Shown: in pieces, positions 1-7,009 of the stretch | How the letters are laid out: the number at the start of each line of letters is the position of its first letter | Numbering within the stretch: the first letter of the stretch is position 1 | Assembly: GCA_003158705.1 (NCBI GenBank) | Contig: PMKX01000149.1 | Location: forward strand, 131-11,143 | Direction of reading: 5' to 3' | Source: Actinomycetota bacterium | GTDB taxonomy: Bacteria; Actinomycetota; Thermoleophilia; UBA2241 | DNA length: 11,013 nt | The notes under the pieces: model-generated | Told to the model about the DNA's origin: nothing | The model's input: only the letters and a program-made list of their open reading frames with translations | The model's database searches: none | Program-made: the position numbers and the translations under genes

Positions 1-354
1 GCCGACCGAGTCAGCGCCGACGGCCACCTGAAGGCGCTTGAGAAAGAGATCGGCAAGCGCGTCTTCTTCGAGGGGTCGCAAGGTCTGCCAATCGACAGCT
101 TCCGCGTCGTCTGCGAAGGAACCCTCGCTCAGGTCGAGGCGCAGCGCATTCCGCTGCGCGAGGGTCAGGAGGCTGAGGTCGAGTTCGAGTTCGCTCTCAC
201 GTACAGTCCGCGTGACGCTGTCGGCTACGTCGACGGCTACATGGTCATCGTCGAAGGCGGCCGGGAGTGTCTTGGCACGCGGCGTCGCGTGCGCGTAGTG
301 ACGGCCATGCGTACAGGAGCGCACGCGACCCTTGTGAGCGGTCGGGCGCGTTGA
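1..354 (+). CDS. rng: Ribonuclease E/G family protein, C-terminal part (5' truncated)
   Basis: Only the last 117 residues are in the window; the frame is open from base 1 and ends in TGA at 352-354. The segment around residues 9-40 (LKALEKEIGKRVFFEGSQG, then PIDSFRV) resembles the region near the end of the RNase E/G catalytic core. Residues about 55-112 read like a TRAM-type OB fold: a 'PLREGQ' turn, 'DAVGYVDGYMVIVEGG', then 'LGTRRRVRVV'. The family consists of endoribonucleases that process rRNA and mRNA in the cytoplasm; the active site lies upstream of this window and cannot be checked. Position directly before rplU-rpmA-obgE is the classical place for this gene in actinobacteria and many Firmicutes, which supports the call. 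The stop codon overlaps the -35 element of the rplU promoter. Alternative: another TRAM-containing nuclease, less likely given the neighbours. Confidence 0.82.
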   Translation, partial: ADRVSADGHLKALEKEIGKRVFFEGSQGLPIDSFRVVCEGTLAQVEAQRIPLREGQEAEVEFEFALTYSPRDAVGYVDGYMVIVEGGRECLGTRRRVRVVTAMRTGAHATLVSGRAR

Positions 355-379
355 CACTCAGGCGTGGATTGGCTACTAT
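351..379 (+). promoter_or_regulatory. Near-consensus housekeeping sigma promoter for rplU-rpmA
   Basis: TTGACA at 351-356 (perfect -35) and TACTAT at 374-379 (five of six matches to TATAAT) are separated by exactly 17 bp. The -35 overlaps the TGA stop of the upstream RNase gene. Transcription would start near 386, leaving a leader of about 20 nt before the rplU GTG, too short for a structured L21 autoregulatory leader. Confidence 0.8.
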
Positions 380-395
380 GAGCGGCCGTCTTCGT

Positions 396-402
396 GAGGG
401 AG
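396..402 (+). promoter_or_regulatory. Ribosome binding site of rplU
   Basis: GAGGGAG lies 5 nt before the GTG at 408. It decides the start: the in-frame ATG at 378 falls inside the -10 element and so cannot be on the transcript from this promoter. Confidence 0.7.
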
Positions 403-407
403 CATAC

Positions 408-761
408 GTGGCTAAGAACGACATCCTCTACGCTGTAGTGAGCGTGGGTGGGCAACAGTACAAGGTGAGCACAGGCGACGTGATCGTCGTCGATCGAGTC
501 GCGGCCGAAGAAGGCAAGAGCATGGCCCTGCGGCCCATCGCGGTGCGTACCCAGAGTGGCGAGTTTGACGCCAAGGCCCTCGAGCACACGAAGGTGAAGG
601 CCACCGTCGCCGAGCACGTGCTGGGCAAGAAGATCAGGGTCTTCACCTACAAACCCAAGTCGACTTTCCGCAAGACTCGCGGTCACCGCAGCAGGCTGTC
701 TAAACTCGCCATCGAGTCCATCACCGTCAAAGAGCAGAAGGAGACGAAAGATGGCGCATAA
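408..761 (+). CDS. rplU: 50S ribosomal protein L21
   Basis: A 117-residue protein, within the usual 100-120 residue range for bL21, a 23S rRNA-binding protein of the large subunit. The family hallmark [13 protein letters not shown] is at residues 8-20, and the basic rRNA-binding tract [20 protein letters not shown] is at residues 75-94. The start is GTG at 408, preceded by GAGGGAG; this gives a short extension (MAKNDI) ahead of the conserved YAVV. The reading frame is open further upstream, but those codons lie in the promoter. The stop TAA at 759-761 overlaps the start of rpmA by 11 nt, so the two ribosomal proteins are probably translationally coupled. Codon use and GC match the neighbours. 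The call is secure. Confidence 0.97.
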   Translation: MAKNDILYAVVSVGGQQYKVSTGDVIVVDRVAAEEGKSMALRPIAVRTQSGEFDAKALEHTKVKATVAEHVLGKKIRVFTYKPKSTFRKTRGHRSRLSKLAIESITVKEQKETKDGA

Positions 762-1005
762 GAAGGGCGCTGGCACCAGTCGCAACGGTCGCGACTCGGA
801 GGCCAAGCGACTGGGCGTCAAGATCTTCGCCGGCCAGGTAGTGCCGGCGGGCTCCATCATCGTGCGCCAGCGTGGCACGCGCTTTCGTGCCGGCGACGGT
901 GTCGGCATCGGCGTCGACCACACCATCTTCGCCTGCGTCGGCGGCCGTGTCGTGTTCTCCACCGGCCACGCCGGCCGACTCGTCTCCGTCGTCCCCGTCG
1001 AGTAG
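751..1005 (+). CDS. rpmA: 50S ribosomal protein L27
   Basis: An 84-residue protein, the usual length for bL27. The N terminus [20 protein letters not shown] is the conserved tail that reaches the peptidyl transferase centre and helps position tRNA. It begins directly with MAHKK, so it lacks the cleaved N-terminal extension seen in Firmicutes L27. The core [18 protein letters not shown] at residues 28-45 and VDHTIFA at 55-61 follow the family. AAGGAG at 738-743, inside the end of rplU, lies 7 nt before the ATG, an ideal ribosome binding site. The 11-nt overlap with rplU suggests coupled synthesis of the two subunit proteins. Confidence 0.97.
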   Translation: MAHKKGAGTSRNGRDSEAKRLGVKIFAGQVVPAGSIIVRQRGTRFRAGDGVGIGVDHTIFACVGGRVVFSTGHAGRLVSVVPVE

Positions 1006-1012
1006 CGTGACT

Positions 1013-1027
1013 CCGGCGCGAAGCCGG
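1013..1027 (+). other. Small hairpin in the rpmA-obgE gap
   Basis: CCGGC at 1013-1017 pairs with GCCGG at 1023-1027 around a GCGAA loop. It fills much of the 30-nt gap, ending 8 nt before the obgE ATG. No T-run follows, so it is not a standard terminator. It could modulate obgE translation, or it may be chance in GC-rich DNA. Confidence 0.3.
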
Positions 1028-1035
1028 CCTCTGTG

Positions 1036-2316
1036 ATGCTTGCCGATCGCGCCAAGATCAACGTGCGTGGCGGCCATGGTGGCAGCGGCTGCGTCAGCTT
1101 CCGGCGCGAGAAATACATCCCCCGTGGCGGCCCCGACGGCGGCGACGGCGCGCCCGGCGGAGATGTCGTCCTCACGGCCACTCGTCAGGTGGCCGACCTC
1201 TACCGTTTTCGGCGGCAGCACCATTTCCGCGCGGGCAACGGCGGTCACGGCAAGGGCGATCTGCGCCACGGTGCGGATGGCACACGGCTCGAGCTGCCGG
1301 TGCCGGTAGGTACGGAGGTCCGCGACGCCGATGGCAAGCTGCTCGCCGACCTTGCCGAAGTGGGCGCCCAAGTCGTCGTGGCGCGCGGCGGCGAAGGCGG
1401 TCGCGGCAACGTCTGCTTCGCCACTGCGACCCGTCAGGCGCCACGCTTCGCCGAGCACGGACTCCCCGGTCAGGAGCTGTGGCTGCAGCTCACGCTCAAG
1501 CTGCTCGCCGACGTCGGTTTGGTGGGTCTGCCTAACGCCGGCAAGTCCTCGTTGCTGGCCGCTCTCACCCGGGCGCGGCCGAAGATCGCCTCGTATCCCT
1601 TCACCACGCTGGAGCCCAACCTCGGCGTGCTCGAGGTCGAGGGCCGTCCCGTGGTTCTCGCCGACATCCCCGGGCTCGTGGACGGCGCCAGTCGCGGCGT
1701 CGGCTTGGGAGACCGTTTTCTGGCTCACGTGGAGCGCACCCGCATGCTCGTGTTCGTAGTGGACGGCAGCGAAGGAGCTGCGGCGGCGGCCGAGGCGCTG
1801 ACGACAGTGCAGCGCGAGCTGCTCGCCTTCAAGCCCGCCTTGTCCGAGACGCCTGCCATCGTGACGGTCAACAAGGTCGACCTCGTGCCGGCTGGCGACC
1901 TGGACGATGTGCTGCGTGCCGCCGGCGCGGCGCTGGTGACGACGGTAGCGCCGGTGGCGCTGTCGGCGACCGGTCACCAGGGCTTGGAGGACGTGGTGGC
2001 TGCGCTGGGACAGACGCTCGCCCATGCCGAGACGACGGCGGCCCGCAGAGGCGACGAAGACGGGGCCAGAGTGGTGCTGCGGCCGGCGAGCGATCGCGTC
2101 GCGAGCTTCAGCGTGCTCAAGGAAGGCGATGGCTTTCGGGTCAAGGGCGGCGCTCTCGAACGGCTGGTCGCGAAGGCCGACTTGGACAATCGTGAGGCAG
2201 TGGAGTACGTACAGACTGTCATGGAGAAGGCGGGTGTGAGCACGGCGCTGCGCAAGTCCGGGGCGCAGCCTGGGGATGCAGTCCTGATCGGTGAGCAGGA
2301 GTTCGAGTTCCTGTGA
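1036..2316 (+). CDS. obgE: GTPase Obg (ribosome assembly and stress GTPase)
   Basis: A 426-residue Obg/CgtA GTPase, which acts in late 50S subunit assembly and links it to growth and stress signals. All three domains are present. The glycine-rich Obg fold spans about residues 1-158 (for example GGPDGGDGAPGGDV). The G domain follows with G1 GLPNAGKS at 164-171, the switch region PFTT at 188-191, G3 DIPG at 210-213, G4 NKVD at 279-282 and G5 SA at 310-311. The C-terminal OCT domain covers about 347-426. ATG at 1036 gives MLADRAKINVRGG, which aligns with the family N terminus; a GTG directly before it (1033) would add one residue. No clear ribosome binding site precedes it. It follows rpmA by 30 nt, its usual place. 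Confidence 0.96.
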   Translation: MLADRAKINVRGGHGGSGCVSFRREKYIPRGGPDGGDGAPGGDVVLTATRQVADLYRFRRQHHFRAGNGGHGKGDLRHGADGTRLELPVPVGTEVRDADGKLLADLAEVGAQVVVARGGEGGRGNVCFATATRQAPRFAEHGLPGQELWLQLTLKLLADVGLVGLPNAGKSSLLAALTRARPKIASYPFTTLEPNLGVLEVEGRPVVLADIPGLVDGASRGVGLGDRFLAHVERTRMLVFVVDGSEGAAAAAEALTTVQRELLAFKPALSETPAIVTVNKVDLVPAGDLDDVLRAAGAALVTTVAPVALSATGHQGLEDVVAALGQTLAHAETTAARRGDEDGARVVLRPASDRVASFSVLKEGDGFRVKGGALERLVAKADLDNREAVEYVQTVMEKAGVSTALRKSGAQPGDAVLIGEQEFEFL

Positions 2317-2341
2317 TGCAGTCTCAGCGAGAGTGTCGGCC

Positions 2342-3448
2342 ATGAGGACGCTGGTCGTGAAGCTCGGTTCGAGCACGGTGGCCGACACGCGCGGACGCCT
2401 GCGACTGGGCCTGCTGGGCGCCAGGGTGGCCGAGATCGCTGGGCTCGTAGCCGCGGGCGACCGGGTAGTGCTGGTCAGCAGCGGCGCCATCGCTTGCGGT
2501 CAAAGCCGGCTCGGCATGCAGGAGCGGCCGCGACGCATCGAGGCCTTGCAGGCGGCCTCAGCCGTAGGCCAGGGCCGCCTCTTCGGCGCTTGGGAGCGCT
2601 TGCTGCGCCAGCGCGGCCTGGCCGCTGCCCAGGTGCTTCTCACGAGCACGGACTTCGCACGCCGGGAGAGCTACGTCAACGCCGGTGCCACACTCCGTCG
2701 CCTTCTCACCTGGCACGTGGTGCCCGTGGTCAACGAGAACGACACCACGGGCACCGACGAGATCCGTTTCGGCGACAACGACGTGCTGGCGGCGCAGGTG
2801 GCGATCCTACTGCGTGCCGATCTGCTGTTGCTTCTGACCGACCAGGACGGCGTGTTCACGGCGGATCCTGGCCGGGACTCTGGGGCACGACTGGTCGAGC
2901 GACTCGACGACCAAGAGGTCGTCGCGGCTGCCGTGGTCGGCGGCAGCGGCGGCCGCGGGGTCGGCGGCATGGCGGGCAAGGTGGCGGCCGCCCGCATGTC
3001 GGCGGCCGCCGACGTGCGCACCGTGATCGCCAACGGCGCGCACGAGGACGTGATCCGCCGTGCTGCAGGCGGGGAGCGGGTAGGCACCGTTGCCCGGCCG
3101 CACCCGACGGGTGAGTCTGCCTTCGGGCTGTGGCTGCGCTACGCCAAGCCGGTGCGTGGTACGCTAGAGATCGACGCCGGCGCGGCTCAGGCGCTCGTCA
3201 GCACGGGCGGCAGTCTGCTGCCCGTCGGCGTGACGGCAGTGCACGGCAGCTTCTCGGCGGGTGACGCGGTCGCAGTCATCGCCCCCGACCGGCGCGAGGT
3301 AGCGCGGGGTCTTACGACGATGTCGGCGCGCGAGGTGCGCAGGGTCGCCGGGTTGCGCAGCGATCAGGTGCGAGCGGCTCTGCCGCACGCCGACGAAGAG
3401 GTGATCCACCGTGATGTCCTGGTGCTCGTGAGCGAGGAGGCACAGTGA
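2342..3448 (+). CDS. proB: Glutamate 5-kinase
   Basis: A 368-residue enzyme, the length of E. coli ProB (about 367). It phosphorylates L-glutamate with ATP, the first and normally proline-inhibited step of proline synthesis. The amino-acid-kinase domain (about 1-255) shows KLGSS at 8-12, VSSGAI at 45-50, NENDT at 131-135, FGDND at 143-147, TDQDGVFTADP at 166-176 and GGMAGK at 208-213. A PUA domain occupies about 271-345. ATG at 2342 gives MRTLVVKLGSS, the normal start; the open frame extends 17 codons further upstream (to 2291, inside obgE), but those residues are not family-like. It sits 25 nt after obgE and has no strong ribosome binding site. Its stop overlaps the proA start in a GTGA. Confidence 0.96.
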   Translation: MRTLVVKLGSSTVADTRGRLRLGLLGARVAEIAGLVAAGDRVVLVSSGAIACGQSRLGMQERPRRIEALQAASAVGQGRLFGAWERLLRQRGLAAAQVLLTSTDFARRESYVNAGATLRRLLTWHVVPVVNENDTTGTDEIRFGDNDVLAAQVAILLRADLLLLLTDQDGVFTADPGRDSGARLVERLDDQEVVAAAVVGGSGGRGVGGMAGKVAAARMSAAADVRTVIANGAHEDVIRRAAGGERVGTVARPHPTGESAFGLWLRYAKPVRGTLEIDAGAAQALVSTGGSLLPVGVTAVHGSFSAGDAVAVIAPDRREVARGLTTMSAREVRRVAGLRSDQVRAALPHADEEVIHRDVLVLVSEEAQ

Positions 3449-4692
3449 CCGTCAAGGAGTTGTGTGCGAGCGCGAAACGAGCTTCGCGCGAGCTGGCCTT
3501 GTTACGACGGGAACGCAAAGACGAGGCGCTGGCCTACGCGGCCGAAGCGCTCGAGCGGCGCGTGGACGAGATCCTCTCCGAGAACGCCGAGGACATCGCC
3601 CTGGCCCGTGCCGACCGGCTCCCCGACGCCATGGTCGACCGCCTGCTGCTTGACGAAGACCGCCTTCGTGAGATGGTCGCCAGCGTGCGTGCCGTGGCCC
3701 TGCAGGACGACCCCGTCGGGCAGGTCGCGCACGGCTGGTCGTTGCCCAACGGCCTCAGGGTACGCAAGGTGCGCGTGCCGCTGGGCGTCGTCGCGGTCGT
3801 GTACGAGGCGCGACCCAACGTGACCGTCGACGCTGCCTCCCTGTGCATAAAGACGGGCAACGCAGTCATCCTGCGCGGCGGCCGTGCCGCCAGGCACTCC
3901 AACCGACTGCTGGCCGAAGTCGTGCAGGGCGGCGTCATGGCCGCCGGTCTGCCGCGCGAGTCCGTCTCGCACTTGTCGACGGAGCGCGAGGAGCTGGAGG
4001 AGTTGTTGCAGCAGGATGCCTACGTCGATCTCGTCATCCCACGCGGCGGAGAGGAGCTCAAGGAGTTCCTCGTCGGCCACAGCCGCATACCGGTCATCCA
4101 CGCTGCCGGCGGCAACTGCCACGTGTACGTGGATGCCGCTGCCGACCTCGATAAGGCTCGCCGCATCACGCTCAACGCCAAGGTGCAGCGCCCGGGCGTC
4201 TGCAACGCGGCCGAGACGCTACTCGTACACCGCGACGTGGCGGCAGCGTTTCTGCCGCTCATGGTCAAGGAGCTCGGCGAGCGTGGCGTGGAGCTCGCCG
4301 TGGACAAGACGACGTCTGACCTGGTCGACGACCCATCGCTGCGGCGGGCCAACAAGACGCACTACGAGACCGAGTTTCTGAGCCTCAAGATGGCGGTGCG
4401 CGTGGTGGAGTCGCTGGACGAGGCGGTGGCGCACATCGAGACCTACGGCACCGGTCACTCGGAGGCCATCGTCACCGAGGATCTGGCGGCGGCGACCGCC
4501 TTCACGCAGCGCGTCGATGCCGCCTGTGTGTATGTCAACGCCTCGACGCGCTTCACCGACGGCGGCCAGCTCGGCCTCGGCGCCGAGATGGGGATCTCGA
4601 CCCAGAAGTTGCACGCCCGCGGTCCTATCGCCCTGGAGGAGCTGACATGCACCAAGTACGTCGTCTGGGGCGATGGGCAGGTGCGCGGCTGA
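3445..4692 (+). CDS. proA: Gamma-glutamyl phosphate reductase
   Basis: A 415-residue cytoplasmic NADPH-dependent enzyme that reduces the unstable ProB product to glutamate semialdehyde, the second step of proline synthesis. The aldehyde-dehydrogenase-fold hallmarks are intact: VPLGVVAVVYEARPNVTVDA at 111-130, KTGNAVILRGG at 136-146, and QRPGVCNAAETL at 248-259 with the presumed catalytic Cys253. The C-terminal FTDGGQLGLGAEMGISTQKL block is also conserved. GTG at 3445 overlaps the proB TGA by 4 nt (GTGA), with GAGGAGG at 3434-3440 four nt upstream, so ProB and ProA are likely made by coupled translation. Separate kinase and reductase, not the fused P5CS type. Confidence 0.97.
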   Translation: MTVKELCASAKRASRELALLRRERKDEALAYAAEALERRVDEILSENAEDIALARADRLPDAMVDRLLLDEDRLREMVASVRAVALQDDPVGQVAHGWSLPNGLRVRKVRVPLGVVAVVYEARPNVTVDAASLCIKTGNAVILRGGRAARHSNRLLAEVVQGGVMAAGLPRESVSHLSTEREELEELLQQDAYVDLVIPRGGEELKEFLVGHSRIPVIHAAGGNCHVYVDAAADLDKARRITLNAKVQRPGVCNAAETLLVHRDVAAAFLPLMVKELGERGVELAVDKTTSDLVDDPSLRRANKTHYETEFLSLKMAVRVVESLDEAVAHIETYGTGHSEAIVTEDLAAATAFTQRVDAACVYVNASTRFTDGGQLGLGAEMGISTQKLHARGPIALEELTCTKYVVWGDGQVRG

Positions 4693-4702
4693 GCGCGGCG
4701 TC

Positions 4703-5308
4703 GTGAACGTCGAGCGGCGACTAGGCATCCTCGGCGGCAGCTTCAACCCGCCGCATGTAGGGCACCTGATGATCGCCTCCGACACGTGCGCCATCCTAGG
4801 TCTCGAGAAGGTGCTGTTCGTGCCGGCGGCGAACCCGCCGCACAAGCCGGCGGCGGCCGACGTCTCAGCAGCCGAGCGCCTGGAGATGACACGTCTCGCC
4901 GTGCGCGGCGACGAGCGCTTCGCAGTCTCCTCGGTCGAGATCGACGGAGGGCTCACGTACTCTGTCGAGACGGTGGCCGAGATCCAGCGGCAGTGGGCCG
5001 ACTACTGGTTGTTCTTCATCCTGGGCTCGGACTCGCTGCTGCAGTTCGGCAGCTGGCATCGGCCACGCGAGATACTGGAGCTCTGCGCGCTGGCGGTCGC
5101 ACTGCGTCCGGGCGACGATTCGCACGCTGTGGACCAGGAGGCCGCGCGCTGGGGTCGCGAGAAAGTCACTGTTGTGCCGACTACCGTGGTCAGCGTCTCG
5201 TCGAGTGAGATCCGCGGCCGCGTGCGCAGCGGCAAGCCGGTCCGCTACCTGGTGCCGGAGCCAGTGGAGAGGTACATCACCGAGCACCGACTCTACGGGA
5301 GCACGTGA
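4703..5308 (+). CDS. nadD: Nicotinate-nucleotide adenylyltransferase
   Basis: A 201-residue enzyme that joins nicotinate mononucleotide to AMP from ATP, giving deamido-NAD in NAD synthesis. The nucleotidyltransferase motif GGSFNPPHVGHL is at residues 11-22 (the HxGH catalytic site), GSDSL at 108-112, and SSSEIR at 166-171 stands for the family ISSTxIR motif. I chose GTG at 4703 because it places the GILGG strand seven residues from the N terminus, as is common in NadD. An in-frame ATG at 4673 would add ten residues and overlap proA by 20 nt; neither start has a strong ribosome binding site, so the start is uncertain. The stop overlaps yqeK by 4 nt. nadD next to yqeK is a widespread pairing. 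Confidence 0.94.
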   Translation: MNVERRLGILGGSFNPPHVGHLMIASDTCAILGLEKVLFVPAANPPHKPAAADVSAAERLEMTRLAVRGDERFAVSSVEIDGGLTYSVETVAEIQRQWADYWLFFILGSDSLLQFGSWHRPREILELCALAVALRPGDDSHAVDQEAARWGREKVTVVPTTVVSVSSSEIRGRVRSGKPVRYLVPEPVERYITEHRLYGST

Positions 5309-5868
5309 TCGACGTCGCGCAGGCTGAACGCCTGGCGGCGCACAGCGTGTCCGCACGGCTGCTGGCCCACTGCCGGCGGGTCGCTGACGTGGCGGCCGAG
5401 TTAGCCCGCCGCTGGGGTGGCGACGAGACCGACGCCCGGCTCGCCGGATTGCTGCACGACCTCTGCCGGGCGTGGTCGCCTGAGGAACTGCTCCGGGCGG
5501 CCGAACGCCATTCCCTGACGGTCGGCGCCCTCGAGCGCCGTCATCCCCTGCAGCTGCTGCACGGCCCGGTGGCCGCTGCCGAGCTGTCCGGCGAGGGTCT
5601 TTCGCGGTCGGCGCTGGCGGCCATCGCCCTGCACACGACTGGCGGTCCCGCCATGGACGTGGTGGCGCGCTGTGTGTATGTGGCGGACTTCTGCGAGCCG
5701 GGCAGGCGCTTCGCCGGCGCTGCTGAGGTCCGCTCTCTGGCGTCACGGTCGCTCGACCAAGCCGTGGCGGCGGCGGCACGCATGACCCTGCAGCAGCTCC
5801 TGGACAAGCATCAGCTCCTTGCCCCGGCGACCGTCGCGCTGTACAACGAGTGCCATGGCCAAGGGTAG
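5305..5868 (+). CDS. yqeK: YqeK-family HD-domain bis(5'-nucleosyl)-tetraphosphatase
   Basis: A 187-residue HD-domain protein of the YqeK family. Members hydrolyse diadenosine tetraphosphate symmetrically to two ADP, removing an alarmone made by aminoacyl-tRNA synthetases under stress. Metal-binding features visible here are His22 (AHCRRVADVA), the HD pair His51-Asp52 (AGLLHDL), His86 (LLHGPVAA), His110 (ALHTTGG) and Asp128 (VYVADFCEPGRR). The usual LLHDxAK is LLHDLCR here, a mild change outside the metal ligands. GTG at 5305 overlaps the nadD TGA in a GTGA, which suggests translational coupling. The end overlaps the next gene by 14 nt. The call rests on the motif set and the classic nadD-yqeK-(LCP)-rsfS context. 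Confidence 0.93.
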   Translation: MIDVAQAERLAAHSVSARLLAHCRRVADVAAELARRWGGDETDARLAGLLHDLCRAWSPEELLRAAERHSLTVGALERRHPLQLLHGPVAAAELSGEGLSRSALAAIALHTTGGPAMDVVARCVYVADFCEPGRRFAGAAEVRSLASRSLDQAVAAAARMTLQQLLDKHQLLAPATVALYNECHGQG

Positions 5869-7009
5869 CGGTTACAGGACACAGCGCCTGCGCGAACGAC
5901 GAGCTGCACGCGGGCGGCGTCTGCAGCTGGCCGCCCTGGCTCTCGTGGCCGCAGCGGTGGCCCTGGCGGCGGTGCTCGGTGCCGCCTATATCGCCCACCA
6001 CTTGACCGCCAAGCATGTAGCCAAGCCCGACCTGGGCTACGTCGCTCTGGTGACGGTCGGCGCCGGGGAGCCAAGCCGGCAACCGGTGTCGTACGTTGTG
6101 ATCTTCAACCGCGGGCTCGGCTCCTACCGTGTGTTCGCCGTGCCGCGCACGCTGCTTCTGGAGGGACCGCACGGCGAATATGTGATGGCCGGAGACCTCA
6201 TGGGTACGGCGGACCTCGCACCGTACGTCAGCCGTCTGATCAAGGCGACCATCGACTTTCAGGTCGGCCTGCCCTATCGGAGTCTGGCGGCGCTGGCGGG
6301 CGCCGGCTCCATCTGGGTGACCTTGAAATCGTCTATCGGCCTGCGAGTCGGGGATGCGGTGCACATGTATGGGGGGCGCTTCTCCTTGCCGACCGCGGCG
6401 CTCCCCGAGGTGCTCAGCGCCGATGGGCAGAAGGGGCCGGAGGAGGCCGCCATGTCGGTCGCCGTCCTGGGTGCGGTGCTGCAGACGGCGGCGCTGTTGC
6501 CGTCAGACGCTCGCAGCGCCGCCGTGCAGCACGTGGCTGAGCTGGCGCCCGACGCTGCCGTACGAAGGCAGACGCAGGGGCTCCTGGCCGGTCTTGTCAC
6601 GGGCACGCCTCTGGTCGAACGGATCCCCTCTTACGGGCAGACGGCTGAGGGGCAGTTCGCCTTTCGCCCCGATACGGAGCAGATCATGGCCCAAGTGACT
6701 CGCTGGGCGCCGCGATACCAGGCGCACTACACGGTTCTCGTGCGCAATGGTAACGGCGACGCCGGTGTGGGGAGGATGGTCGTGCAGCGTCTGTCCGTAC
6801 TCGACGTGAACCTGCCGACACCCGGCAACGCACCGTCGTTCGGCTACCACGAGACGCAGATCCTGGCCGGCTCAGATGCGCTCGCCGTGGCCCAAGACAT
6901 CCGTGCTATACTCGGCCGCGGGGTGGTCCTCGCCGGTGGCGATACGGTACCGCCCACCACGATAGTCGTCATCGTCGGCAAGGACTTGAGGACAAAGGAC
7001 TTACGGTAA
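5855..7009 (+). CDS. Membrane-anchored LCP-like protein with LytR_C domain, catalytic residues apparently lost
   Basis: A 384-residue protein with a basic N terminus (residues 1-22) and one membrane helix at about 23-47, so the rest should be outside the membrane. Residues about 60-215 follow the course of a LytR-CpsA-Psr (LCP) domain: VALVTVG, SYVVIFN, RVFAVPRTLLLEG, then a long helix region. LCP enzymes attach glycopolymers to the cell wall, but the usual acidic and arginine positions are missing here: VTVGAG for LLGxDxR, VPRT for the usual PRD, and no arginine cluster near 183-215. Residues 291-376 (YTVLVRNGNGDAGVG, then FGYHETQIL) match the LytR_C domain. ATG at 5855 is preferred over TTG at 5819 because it gives a normal anchor. 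An LCP gene between yqeK and rsfS is a known arrangement. The fold call is moderate; the exact role is unknown. Confidence 0.68.
   Translation: MAKGSGYRTQRLRERRAARGRRLQLAALALVAAAVALAAVLGAAYIAHHLTAKHVAKPDLGYVALVTVGAGEPSRQPVSYVVIFNRGLGSYRVFAVPRTLLLEGPHGEYVMAGDLMGTADLAPYVSRLIKATIDFQVGLPYRSLAALAGAGSIWVTLKSSIGLRVGDAVHMYGGRFSLPTAALPEVLSADGQKGPEEAAMSVAVLGAVLQTAALLPSDARSAAVQHVAELAPDAAVRRQTQGLLAGLVTGTPLVERIPSYGQTAEGQFAFRPDTEQIMAQVTRWAPRYQAHYTVLVRNGNGDAGVGRMVVQRLSVLDVNLPTPGNAPSFGYHETQILAGSDALAVAQDIRAILGRGVVLAGGDTVPPTTIVVIVGKDLRTKDLR
6994..6999 (+). promoter_or_regulatory. Putative ribosome binding site of rsfS
   Basis: AAAGGA lies 6 nt before GTA at 7006, inside the end of the LCP-like gene. Its spacing fits initiation at 7006 and not at the GTG at 7096, supporting the longer rsfS product. 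Confidence 0.45.

Noticed and set aside
378..407. Upstream in-frame ATG as the rplU start
   Set aside because: It lies inside the -10 element, would add non-family residues, and the GTG at 408 has a good ribosome binding site.
351..407. Structured L21 autoregulatory leader upstream of rplU
   Set aside because: The predicted leader is only about 20 nt and shows no stem-loop.
727..2490. Long minus-strand open frame (587 codons) opposite rpmA, obgE and the start of proB
   Set aside because: It is antisense to well-conserved genes, has no recognisable domain, and long antisense frames are expected in DNA this GC-rich.
4865..6364. Long minus-strand open frame (499 codons) opposite nadD, yqeK and the LCP-like gene
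   Set aside because: Low-complexity Arg/Pro-rich product, no motif, covered by three supported plus-strand genes.
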